Shown one piece after another: positions 1 to 11,300 of a stretch of DNA of 64,000 bases. Position numbers and translations under genes: made by a program. Each line of letters opens with the position of its first letter. Position 1 is the stretch's first letter. The notes beneath the pieces are model-generated. The model did not search any database and was not told the origin of the DNA. It saw only the letters and a list, made by a program, of their open reading frames with translations. The DNA is taken from the NCBI RefSeq assembly GCF_037392515.1, contig NC_090290.1, positions 34,431,753 through 34,495,752 of the forward strand, read 5' to 3'. The stretch comes from Haliotis asinina (taxonomy: Eukaryota; Mollusca; Gastropoda; Lepetellida; Haliotidae).

Positions 1-597
1 TTGCTGCACTCTTCACTTCACACATAATTTGACAAGATAACACTAACAGTAAAAGATAATACGCTCTGAAGTTAAATAAACGAAGCAAAGGGGCATGCAC
101 CGAAAACTCAATACCGCTATCGTTCAGCCGGATATGGTTTATTTTTCTAGGCCAAGAAACAGGACAAGAGGCAAGGTTGTTGTGAGACTGATACTGTTTC
201 TTTATGGATAAGAGAAAATTTAGACATTTTGCGTCATTAGAGCCCCTGGCTTCAGCTAAATGTGATGCTTCCTGTCAAAAGATTTTCAATGTAAAATTCT
301 ATTTTAAACACAGAAAACACAGATGTACGACGATGGTTATACATTAATACCAACATATTCGAGAAGGGCGAAGCAAAGAATGCTCTTCTACGCTGAAAAA
401 ATATACTGACTTTTTTCGTAATCCATGCGGAGCTGTCCTCTATCAACAAGTAGTTTCTGCGGCACTTGATAACAACCGGTTTCTGAGTGACGAAGAGTTT
501 CAGTTAAACAGACTGGTATCTGATTGGAACCGACCTGTACAAAGAGCGGGACCCATCTTTCGTGTCTGTGTTCCATAAATGGCCGCTTCCATGTCTG

Positions 598-760
598 CGA
601 GTGAGCTGAGTGAGTGAGTGAGCGCCACAGCCCACTCTGCGAAATATAGGATTAAGGGAGTGAATGAGCTGCACAACTGAATCTATGTGTAAGTGAGTGA
701 GCATGGTTTTACGCCACCCTGAGCAATATTCCATCAATATCTATCAAGACGGGCTTCAGT
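598..760 (-). repeat. SINE tail fragments, family A or B, antisense
   Basis: GTGAGTGAGTGAGCGCCAC at 609 and GTGAGTGAGCATGGTTTTAC with GCCACCCTGAGCAATATTCC at 693 are shared-tail sequence read antisense. They are too short to assign. 1-590 and 840-1570 hold nothing I can name. Confidence 0.6.
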
Positions 761-1576
761 TCAGCTTGAATCTGTTAAGAGCCTAAAATATGTTGAGAAG
801 AGGCATCTATTGTCTCATTCACACGGATTTACATATACCAATCTGTTCCACCGGCGGTCCCAACGCCAAGCCAAGCATTTTCTCAATCTGCAAAGTATCT
901 GAACTCATTTAGAAGTGAATTATGGTCTGGTCGCATAAACGGTTATGCGGAGCTTTTTTCAACTTGTTTTCCATACAAAGACGTTATATATGTCTCGGCA
1001 GTCCGACAGACGATCAGTAAAAGCAACCGTGTTTTTAAAAATAAATCCCAATAATGACGATGTAAATCTGTGACGTTAAAAATAAAAACGTCTCTACTTA
1101 AAATGCCATATTGTCGTGAGATATCACCCACTTGCGTAAAGTACGTCAGTAAGCATGCGTCAAGTAGGCATTCGAAGTCACCTTTGAGTACTGGGAACGG
1201 CGTAACGAGCAAAAAACCGGGTCCGTGTTGAATCGCTCTTCCCATGCTGTTGTTTATTTGTGGCAATAAATTACCTCAGGAAATTCATCCATGTGTTTAT
1301 CACCGCCTTGGGGGCATCAGGGACTTCGACAGAAAAAGAAAACGATAAACAACATACATCGCTGTGCGTCATGTTGTGTGTTGATCAATAATATAATGTT
1401 TTCTGAATATAGCCTTTGGCTGGAATGGATAGTCTTTTTGACAAAAAAAATGTTTCTGCAGCAAAACATGTTGTAACCATGTGTGAAGGTTTCTAGCGAT
1501 CAACCACCGAAAACCTGACAGATTCACCTATCTGATCTTCAGTAAGAGGAAACTACCGGGATTTGTTGGTCAAGTT

Positions 1577-1728
1577 CACTGACACACGTCATAGCGTATC
1601 TAGGAGCGCATGCTGTTGATCACTGGATTGTCTGGTCCAGAGTCGATTATTCTAAGACGGCCGCCATATAGGTGGAATATTGAGCGTTGCGTAAAACTAA
1701 ACGCATCAATCGCTCACCCTCTCTCTTT
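1577..1728 (+). repeat. SINE family A copy, 3' half
   Basis: CTGACACACGTCATAGCGTA, ATGCTGTTGATCACTGGATT, GTCTGGTCCAGAGTCGATTA and CATATAGGTGGAATATTGAG, with a degenerate CTCA tail. 1750-3225 beyond it shows no gene or repeat I recognise apart from telomere-like words at 2918-2955. Confidence 0.83.
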
Positions 1729-3276
1729 CCTTCGCTGTCCCTCGCTCTCTCTCGAGCATATGTGATCGAAGGGAGGTAACTCCATTAATTTAGAGGTCCA
1801 TTAATTTAGATGCGCTAAATATTAATTCGTTTGTTTACTGGTAATCCTCGCTCGCTTATTACCATGTGTACTGTAGCTGCACAAAGGATAATTCTAAAAC
1901 TTCAGTTTATCAAGAGTTTAATAGTTATTTTATGGACGTTGTCTCCTGGAGGTGGTCACTGCAAGAACTACTCGAAGCGCACGTAAATATTGATTAACGC
2001 GAATAAGGCAATTACATCCTGTAAACATATGAACAGAATACGGTGTGACTAAGACCGTATGATGCTCTGGAATAGTAATTGAAATATTTGTTTAAGTGTT
2101 GTGGGCATCCCGTAAATAACTGTCGTTTTTTCCTATCCAAGAGTACAATGAAACTTACACACCAATGAAAAAAAAAACAAACAGAGAACAAAGGCACGAG
2201 CTGAGAAACTATCACCAGTTGTTGTGTACAATTTTACAGTATTAGATTTTTTAAAACACATGACATGGAACAGTTATTGTTGTCAGTTGCAGATGAATGG
2301 AAGATCTGTCCTTAATGTAGATATTGATGGATACACTTCTTCGAGCAAGTCTTATATGAAGTCACTAACAACAGATCGTGTACTGATATGAAGTTTCAAG
2401 GTGCATGAACATATCAAAATAAGTTAATTATGCTAGGATTATAATAAATTTATAAGGCAAACATATAAAGACGTGCACTGATTTCGTTTTCTTTCAATCC
2501 TAACCTTTTAACAACTTCCAGAGGAAGTTTAAGTCTAAAAGGTTTTGATTTGTTATCATAACAATCAAGATGGAAATATAATGGGTAAACAAATCATCTT
2601 TGCTGATCAATAGAAGGATAAGTCCATACTCTTCTTTAAGTGGCATGTTTAGAAGTTGGTGAATCAGATAAGCACAAACTAAAATATGATGAACAACTTT
2701 TTTATTCACATGATGAATTTGAATACGTTTCGATACAGATTCTTGCATCCTTGTCTTCTTGCTTGACAACGATAGATCTACAAGGTCCTACACTGAAACG
2801 TCGCACCATGCGAAAAAAGATTTTGTTTATCCATGGATAAACTTGGCGCAGCTGAGATAGGTCCCCGGTCATTTCATCAGAGTACTTGGGGAGAAAAAAC
2901 ACAGAAACTATAAGCATCAACCTAAAAACCCTAAAACTTAAACCTAACCTAACGATAGTGAAAGGTTGTTTGTCTCAAATGCAACTGGTGAGCACTGGAG
3001 CGTGATGCAAACAGCGATATAGCGAGACAGTGGGTTCGCGATATAATGATCGGGTAGTTGCTCCGCATCGGGTATGCAGCGCTGGCTGTGACTGCGCCCA
3101 GTAAACTGTATTATACCCACAATCAGTCCGGAATTGCTCAAGATCAGTGCTCCTTAAGTTTTTTAAAGCAAACAAAAAAACTCCTGATCTTGTTAGTTGA
3201 CACGGTGTTAAAATGTTTGGCTATTCAGTCATTTGTGCGAGTGTGCAGCGAGCTGTTTCAGCACGTATTGTTTTCG

Positions 3277-3290
3277 GTTGCTACGGAAAC
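3277..3290 (+). promoter_or_regulatory. X-box-like RFX motif upstream of gene 1
   Basis: GTTGCTACGGAAAC matches the imperfect palindrome bound by RFX factors (GTNRCC, spacer, RGNAAC) with one mismatch in the left half. It lies about 155 bases before a strong splice donor that probably ends a non-coding first exon. RFX factors drive ciliary genes, which fits the nephrocystin-3-like product. One 14-base match may be chance. Confidence 0.35.
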
Positions 3291-3299
3291 ACCCAATCT

Positions 3300-3443
3300 T
3301 CCATAACAAGGGTCGGTAACTCCGTGTTGTTGTTGTGATAGACGACCCCGTCATTTGTAAATTATTACAGAATTGGATAAGAAGCAAGCACTGACCCAGC
3401 AACGAATTCTGAGGTGCTGATTTCACAACAGCATCTGTTACAG
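3300..3443 (+). other. Probable non-coding first exon of gene 1 (5' end not defined)
   Basis: A consensus donor CAG/GTGAGA ends at 3443, and the coding exon at 5133 has an acceptor (TTCATAG) one base before its ATG. This implies a non-coding exon upstream, with the minisatellite inside the intron. The transcription start cannot be seen; the left boundary given here is arbitrary. Confidence 0.35.
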
Positions 3444-3976
3444 GTGAGACCGTTAAACGAGAACTAATACATAAAACAGCATCAACAGACGTTCGTGACA
3501 GACGTGCTCACGCTAAAATGGCTCCGTGCCAAAACAGCTACAGAATTGTCATAGAAACAGACACGTTTTTTTCTCGAATCGAAATTCCACAGTAGCTATT
3601 TGAGCAGAGACCAAATAATAGATGGTCTGTCACAGGCATATTAAGATCAAATACATTTTATGAATGTATGGATTATTTATTCATACATTATTTTAATTAC
3701 GTCACACATAAGGCATGATCACATCTTCAGTCATAGTCCTAACATGGCATAAATGATTTATCTTGGGCACTTTGAATGTAAACACAAACACACTTAGACA
3801 CCCACACAAACATTCACTTAACTCAGAGAGGGTTTTGTGTTAAATTTCTATTTTCAGGGATGATATTGTATTGTTATTCTTCCTTCCTCACATGTAAAGG
3901 AATCTATATAGTAAGACACTTTCTTTTTCATGGCATAAAGTTTCATTAGTATTCAGTAAGCAGTCACACTGTCACT

Positions 3977-5115
3977 CACTTTGTTTTGATCAGTTCACAG
4001 AATGGACTGTGGAGGTCCCTCCCTCTCACTCACTCACTCGCTCACTCACTTTGTTTTGATCAGTTCACAGAATGGACTGTGGAGGTCCCTCCCTCTCACT
4101 CACTCCCTTACTCACTCACTTTGTTTTGATCAGTTCACAGAATGGACTGTGGAGGTCCCTCCCTCTCACTCACTCACTCCCTTACTCACTCACTTTGTTT
4201 TGATCAGTTCACAGAATGGACTGTGGAGGCCCCTCCCTCTCACTCACTCACTCGCTCACTCACTGTTTTGATCAGTTCACAGAATGGACTGTGGAGGTCC
4301 CTCCCTCTCACTCACTCACTCGCTCACTCACTGTTTTGATCAGTTCACAGAATGGACTGTGGAGGTCCCTCCCTCTCACTCACCCACTCGCTCACTCACT
4401 TTGTTTTGATCAGTTCACAGAATGGACTGTGGAGGCCCCTCCCTCTCACTCACTCACTCGCTCACTCACTGTTTTGATCAGTTCACAGAATAGGCTGTGG
4501 AGGTCCCTCCCTCTCACTCACTCACTCCCTTACTCACTCACTTTGTTTTGATCAGTTCACAGAATGGACTGTGGAGGCCCCTCCCTCTCACTCACTCACT
4601 CGCTCACTCACTGTTTTGATCGGTTCACAGAATGGACTGTGGAGGTCCCTCCCTCTCACTCACTCACTCGCTCACTCACTTTGTTTTGATCAGTTCACAG
4701 AATGGACTGTGGAGGCCCCTCCCTCTCACTCACTCACTCGCTCACTCACTGTTTTGATCAGTTCACAGAATAGGCTGTGGAGGTCCCTCCCTCTCACTCA
4801 CTCACTCCCTTACTCACTCACTTTGTTTTGATCAGTTCACAGAATGGACTGTGGAGGCCCCTCCCTCTCACTCACTCACTCGCTCACTCACTGTTTTGAT
4901 CAGTTCACAGAATGGACTGTGGAGGTCCCTCCCTCTCACTCACTCACTCGCTCACTCACTTTGTTTTGATCAGTTCACAGAATGGACTGTGGAGGTCCCT
5001 CCCTCTCACTCACTCACTCGCTCACTCACTGTTTTGATCAGTTCACAGAATAGGCTGTGGAGGTCCCTCCCTCTCACTCACTCACTCCCTTACTCACTCA
5101 CTCACTCACTCACTG
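3977..5115 (+). repeat. Minisatellite of 16 units copying the gene 1 start-codon region
   Basis: Tandem units of 68, 70 or 74 bases. Each holds a CTCA-rich tract, then TTTTGATCAGTTCACAG, then AATGGACTGTGGAG. This matches the true exon start, where TTTTGATCACTTCATAG is followed by CATGGGCTGTGGAG at 5133. Unit ATG positions are 4002, 4072, 4142, 4216, 4284, 4352, 4422, 4564, 4632, 4702, 4844, 4912 and 4982; at 4490, 4770 and 5050 the ATG has become ATAGG. The last three-quarters has a higher-order period of 280 bases (74+68+70+68). Confidence 0.95.
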
Positions 5116-5133
5116 TTTTGATCACTTCATAGC

Positions 5134-5397
5134 ATGGGCTGTGGAGCATCTTCTGGATACACCAACTTGGAAGACATTAGATCCTACTCCTCAACCACAG
5201 CCAGCAAGCCCACAAACAACATGCAGGCAGCTCCAGAAACGGCCTCCATGACAAAGAAGGATGAAGATTCAAAATCTAATGCTGAAGAGTTGATGAAAGA
5301 TCTGAACATCAGTAGAGATGATGAAACTGTCAAATGGTGGGATTTGGTGGATGACCTGATTGTCCGGGATACCCCTGTGATCAAACCCCACACAAAG
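5134..5397 (+). CDS. Gene 1 exon 1 (start exon, residues 1-88)
   Basis: Starts Met-Gly-Cys-Gly-Ala-Ser-Ser and ends ...KPHTK before donor AAG/GTGAGA, phase 0. The segment is hydrophilic and charged, rich in Ser, Thr, Asp and Lys. The ATG follows acceptor-like TTCATAG by one base and has G at +4. Gly2 and Cys3 make dual lipidation plausible. Confidence 0.88.
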
Positions 5398-8300
5398 GTG
5401 AGAACTTCAGCTAGGAATGTGTGTAAGTGAGTTTAGTTTCATGCTGCACTCAGCAATATTCCATCTATATATCAGTGACCAGTAAATAATTGAGTCTGGA
5501 TCAGGCAATCCAGTGATCAGCAACATGAACATCGATCTGTGCAACTGGGATACGATATCCTGGCAACAAAATCAGTGAGTCTGACCACCTGATCCTGTTA
5601 GTCAGCTCTTATCAGGAAGGTTGTGATGAATGGAAAATAAAAGCTCATGTTTCAATGGTTTGATGAAAGCTATATACCTAAGGGACAAATCATGTCTATT
5701 CTTTAAGAACTTGTTACATATGTCCTCCCAAATGCTTACAACCAATTTTACCTTAGAGTATTCCCCTAAACCCCACCCAAAACCCCACCCAAAATCACAC
5801 CCACACCTTTCATACCCTCCCAAATTTTCTCTGGGCATGCTGTATGACTTAAGAACTTGAAAATGTGTTATGGTCACTGTAAATGTTTTGAGCTCTTGTC
5901 ACTGAAAATATGATAAAATATTGTAGCAATACAAGTGACAAAATAGAATGATCAAAATATATCAACAAACTGATTACTACATCTCTCTGATTGGTCTCTC
6001 GTGAAGACTTTGCTATACTCAAAATGTTGCATACTATAACCAAAAGAATAGATAATAATTTTAAGGCCATGTATACATGACTTACATAACCCAAGGTGCT
6101 AGAAAGTAATTGGTCATGTGACTTATCCCATCGGGTACCCATTTTCTACCAGGTGAACAGATAGAGCATTTTGTGTTATTATTAGTTGTTTTACAAATTA
6201 TTATAGATTTAATTTGCATATACAGAACTGATATTGAACATAATACCAGTATGCCATTCTTATACATTTGAATCTGAAAATTGATACTTCAGTTTGTAAT
6301 CAATGACATTTCTAATCTGACCTGAATAAAATGATAGTTTGTCTAACACTCCTTTCCAGCGCAAGACATGGAAGACAGTTCGTCTCTTCATCAGCTCCAC
6401 ATTCAAGGACATGAGTTCAGAGAGAGAGGCCCTGGTGAAAGGGGTGGTTCCATCACTGAGACAGTGGTGTACTGAGAGGCGCATACGCCTCGTGGAATGT
6501 GACCTCCGATGGGGTGTACCCAAAGATTCTGACACCCGGGAAACATTCCTGGCCTGCTTGTCGGAGATTGACAGGTAGCATCTTCACCTTTGAGGGTCAG
6601 TGAGGTAACCTAGGGGTTCAAGCATTGTCATGACAAAGACTCAGACTTGACTCCCACCTGGGTACAACATGTGAAGCCCATTTCTGGTGTCCTCCACTCG
6701 GATATTGCTGGAATATTGCTAAAGGCAGTGTAAAACAGTTATCACTCTTTAACTTTGTACATTTTTACTGTGGCAGATCTGTACATTGCTGTAATATTGC
6801 TAAAAGCAGCGTAAAACAGTGCTCACTCTTTAACTTTGTACATTTTTACTGTGGCAGATCTGTATATTACTGGAATATTGCTAAAAGCAGTGTAAAACAG
6901 TGCTCACTCTTTAACTTTGTACATTTTTACTGTGGCAGATCTGTATATTACTGGAATATTGCTAAAAGCAGTGTAAAACAGTGCTCACTTTTTAACTTTG
7001 TACATTTTTACTGTGGCAGATCTGTATATTGCTGGAATATTGATAACAGCAGCATAAGACCATACCCACCCAATCACTCACTGTTCAACTTGTTTACTTT
7101 GGTGGACCTGTACAATGTGTCATATATATATATATGTTTTGGTTCGCTGTTTGAATGTTTGTGTTGTCAAAAATGGAGAGTACATTATTGCAGCAATTAA
7201 TGGAACGCAACCTGAAATTATTGTCATTTCTTGTTTGATTCTGATTGATATGTACCAGCAGTCTTTGAAAATCCTGCTGGTTTTCCCGTCTGATGGTACA
7301 ATATTTTGATAAGGATAAACAGAATTTGAAAAGACTTCCACCCCTAACCCCCTAACACCCTTAAAGTGGATTTATACTTTTCAAACCATCCATATTGTGA
7401 TATTATCCGTGAGTATTTTGGCAAGAAGTATTGCAAACATTTCATGTTTGTTTATTATTCACATTGTTTAAACTAAAATCGGCATAGAAATTCATTCACA
7501 AATGATGTTTCAATTCAAAAGAATCCAAATGACTCACAATAATCTTCTGACCCTAATTTTTTTTCAATTAGTAACTTGACATTTTCTCACTGCTTATGCA
7601 ATTTCCACACTCCCCATATCCACTGTGTCAATAAATGCCAAACCATGATGCATGAAAACATTTAAACTTAATATGTGAGATGGATTTTATGCTACTTTGG
7701 CACTGTTCCAGCTATAACATGATAGGGTAATGAGAAATTAGGAATCAAATCTGGACCCTACACCCCCTTACGCTAACTGATGTTGTAACTGAAAAGTATA
7801 GCTTGACATGCACCTATGTGAGTTTATCGACCCTCTCATCAATATTCCTGCAGTATCAGGGCAAGGGACACCAACACTGGACTTCACACATTGTAACCAT
7901 GTGGGGAATCGAACCCAGGCTGTCATCAAGAACGAACACTTTAACCACTAGCTAGGGTATCCCTACAATCACAGTACTAAAGAATAACCAGACAAATGTT
8001 GAAAAGGGACTGATGTATTAAAGAAAAGTATCTTGTAGTACCATACAATAGTAAAGTGACCATACTGTTTGTCTATGGTGTTGAAAAACAAACAAAAAAA
8101 TACAAAATTAGTGTATCACTTATGTTTCATAGATATATGCTGATTTTTGTCTGTGAAAACGTACCAACATATGTTTCAGAGGAAATATTCTGTTTTCTAT
8201 ACGATCTCTTTTTTTGTAGATGTCGAGAACAAAATGAGTGCCCATACTTTTTGAACATGTTGTCTGAGCGCTACGGGAGTGTCATGAAGCCGGAGGAAGT

Positions 8301-11300
8301 ACCAGAAGACATCAAAGTCAGGTAATGCATGGAACAAAAAGAACCTTTGGTTACTAACATCCAGGGTAGTTAGGTATTCTGCAACTCAAGACAGTGTAGC
8401 GGCATGGTAACTTACTTTGTTTGCTTGTTGTTTAATGAACACTCAGCATTATTACAGCTATATGGTGATGGCTTGTAAATAATCAAGTCTTGACCAGACA
8501 ATCCAGTGACCAACATCACGAGCATCAATTTATACAACAGGGATATGATGACATGTGTCAAACAAGTCAGGTAGATACCATCCAATCATGTTTGTCAGTG
8601 TGCCTCTTACACCAAGCATGGGCTGTGTGCCAGTGACCTGCATCCAAGTTCCATTCCTTTGGAAATGTTTCATCTGTATGGACATATATTACTTTTTCTC
8701 ATATCTGTTGGACTGGCAACACTGGTTGCTCACAAAAGGGAACATACTCTACCTTTCTTTAATGGTATAGAATGTCAACAAATCTATATTGGATTCCCAT
8801 TGTTACACTATCTCGTAATAAGACATGTTCATATCTAGATCTGTTCCCAATCTAGTTGATCTATTTAACTCAAAAGTTCATCAATAGTGTTTATATTTAT
8901 TTGGGGGGAAAGTGTGTATCCCTCTTATACATACAACATCCATTTACCTTATCCACGCAACCCACCATCATACATATCTACACGTGCCTTACTATGAAAT
9001 CTGTAATTCTATGTTGCCAAAATGAATGGCATATGTAATATTATTGAAAAAGCTTCATAAACACATAAAATAGAAATCAAGTATAATTTATCCCCAAAAG
9101 TGCCCCATATGCAAGACCAAACTTTCCACATGTCAGTTCATAATTTAAACAGATGTCTAACAATATATCTAGATGATAGCATATCAAAAAGTCTGAAAAT
9201 TTCAATGAAGTGGCTACTAAATTACACAGGAAATTAAAAATACATGTAATAGGTCAAAACAATGCTGATCAGGCAAGTGGTCTCATGTAGTAGATTGTAT
9301 TACTGATGGCCCACTTTAAATAGTATTTTCAATCAATATATTAAGAGAGATTCATTATCAATTGAAAATGTTATTGTGTTGACCTTCAAGTCATGGTTAA
9401 TATCCATTAGGTACCATCCATTTGACCCAAAATGCCTTCAAATATTTATTTTTTGAAAGCCATCACTGTCATGTTGACTTTGTAGGTCAGGGTCACAAAG
9501 ACAGACAACTCATGTAAGCAGTAATCTCTGACAACTAATTATGCTTCTATAAATGGGCAGGAGCTGCAGTATGCCAAATTTAATAAGGTTTTATTAACTT
9601 TAATAAAAAGTAAAATTGGAAACATTGCTTTTTTGTAGGAAGTGAAGCTGAAGATTAAAAAAAAACAGCACAAAAACAAATCACCATTCTTTAAAAAAGA
9701 AAAATTGTGAGGATAATGCTATAGACTAATGGTTAGATTTTATGAATCATCCAAAATCATCTTTCTCTGTTGGTATACCATTATAAACAGTGTCTGTTGT
9801 TTAAGGTTGCTCAGCTACAGTTTTAGTGTCAGAGAAGTAAGTGATGCTGTTTGATTGGTATGTCATAGTAACCAATGATGTCACAATGGTCTTCGAAGCA
9901 TTGTGATGTAGTTTCATTGAATGACAAGTCCTGTGGAAGACTGGATGATAAAGGTTTTATTTTCGTCAGGTACAAATGGCTGCAAGGGATGTCAGTGACG
10001 GCACTTGAAGTCTTCACAGGTGCATACTGGGAGAGGAACCCCAATGTGAGATGAGGAGCTTTGTAATGTTTATACTTGTTTAAGATTAGTGTCTATATGT
10101 AAACCTAACAAGTGTGTCACGTGTGTGCGTGATGTGCTTAAATACAAAATGAAAGCACACACTTTGTTTGTGTGTTCATTTGTTGCTTAAGCCACACTCA
10201 GCAACATTGCAGCTATGTGGCAACAGCCTGTCAGTGATCAAATCTGGACCAGTTGATCCAGTGATCAACAACATGAGCATCAATCTATACAAATTGGATA
10301 CAATGACATGTGTGAACCAAGTCAACAAGCCTGACCACCTGATCCTGTTGTCACCTCTTACAACAATCCTTGTTTCCTGAAGACTAATTTGGACAAAATA
10401 TAACATGAAAGCACACAGAGAGGTTGATCAGGAAAGTAGTATACTGCACATTTGGAGAGGACTGTGCACTGAGTTGTGGTTGTGGTTGTGGTTGTGGTTG
10501 TGGTTGTGGTTGTGGTTTTGATTGTGGATGTGGTTGTGGTTGAGGTTGAGGCTGAGGTTGTGGTTGTGGTTGTGATTGTGGATGTGGATGTGGTTGTGGT
10601 TGTGGTGATATTAAATATAGAGAAATATATGTGTGGAGATAGAAGTTATTTAAGTATCATAAATTATGCAATATTGTAGTAGAGTTGGAATGATTCCTTG
10701 ATGTTGGAAGCATTTTAGTTGAATTCAGAAGCTAAATTATGTTTTTGCAGGCGCTGTTTATGATGCGTCAACCAGGCTTTTTGAAAGGTATAAATGATGA
10801 AAACATTCGCAACATTTATCAAGAGACTGATCCTGAAAAAGCTGAGTCTCTTCGGGTCCTGAAAGGTGAGTTTTGGAAACTTTTATATATCTATGTATTT
10901 ATTACAAGTGTAATTGTGTTTGTTTGTTAGTTTGTTTAACTGCACTTAGTAATATGACAGCTATATGACCTTTGACCTGGTCCTGTCAACATTTTAATAG
11001 ACCCAGGCCAGTGGCATAGTGTGAATGTTGAGCCCTGTAATTGTAGTGCTAAGATGGCAAGTGGGCCCTGGACTCATGTTTGTCTCTTTGTGTGCCAGGC
11101 AAGATCAGAGAGAAGTTCCCCGACAGGACATGTGACTACAGCTGCCATGTGGAGAAGACGGAAAACGGCAAGTTGATACTTGGGGGACTGAAAGATTTCA
11201 GCATGTATGTCCACAACCATTTCAAGGTAATGATAATGATAGTAATAATATATACTGAGATAAACACTGGTAATTGAGTGTAGGAAAATTCAAGAGGTCC

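Noticed and set aside
3977..5115. CRISPR-like array of repeats and spacers
   Set aside because: Units are continuous with no unique spacers, the sequence is eukaryotic, and no cas genes are present.
4002..5132. Repeated open frames up to 111 codons encoding Ser/Leu/Thr/His-rich protein
   Set aside because: They are translations of the tandem array; length follows from the absence of stops in the unit. Kept only as possible upstream ORFs.
10476..10679. Poly-Val open frame
   Set aside because: Translation of the GGTTGT microsatellite.
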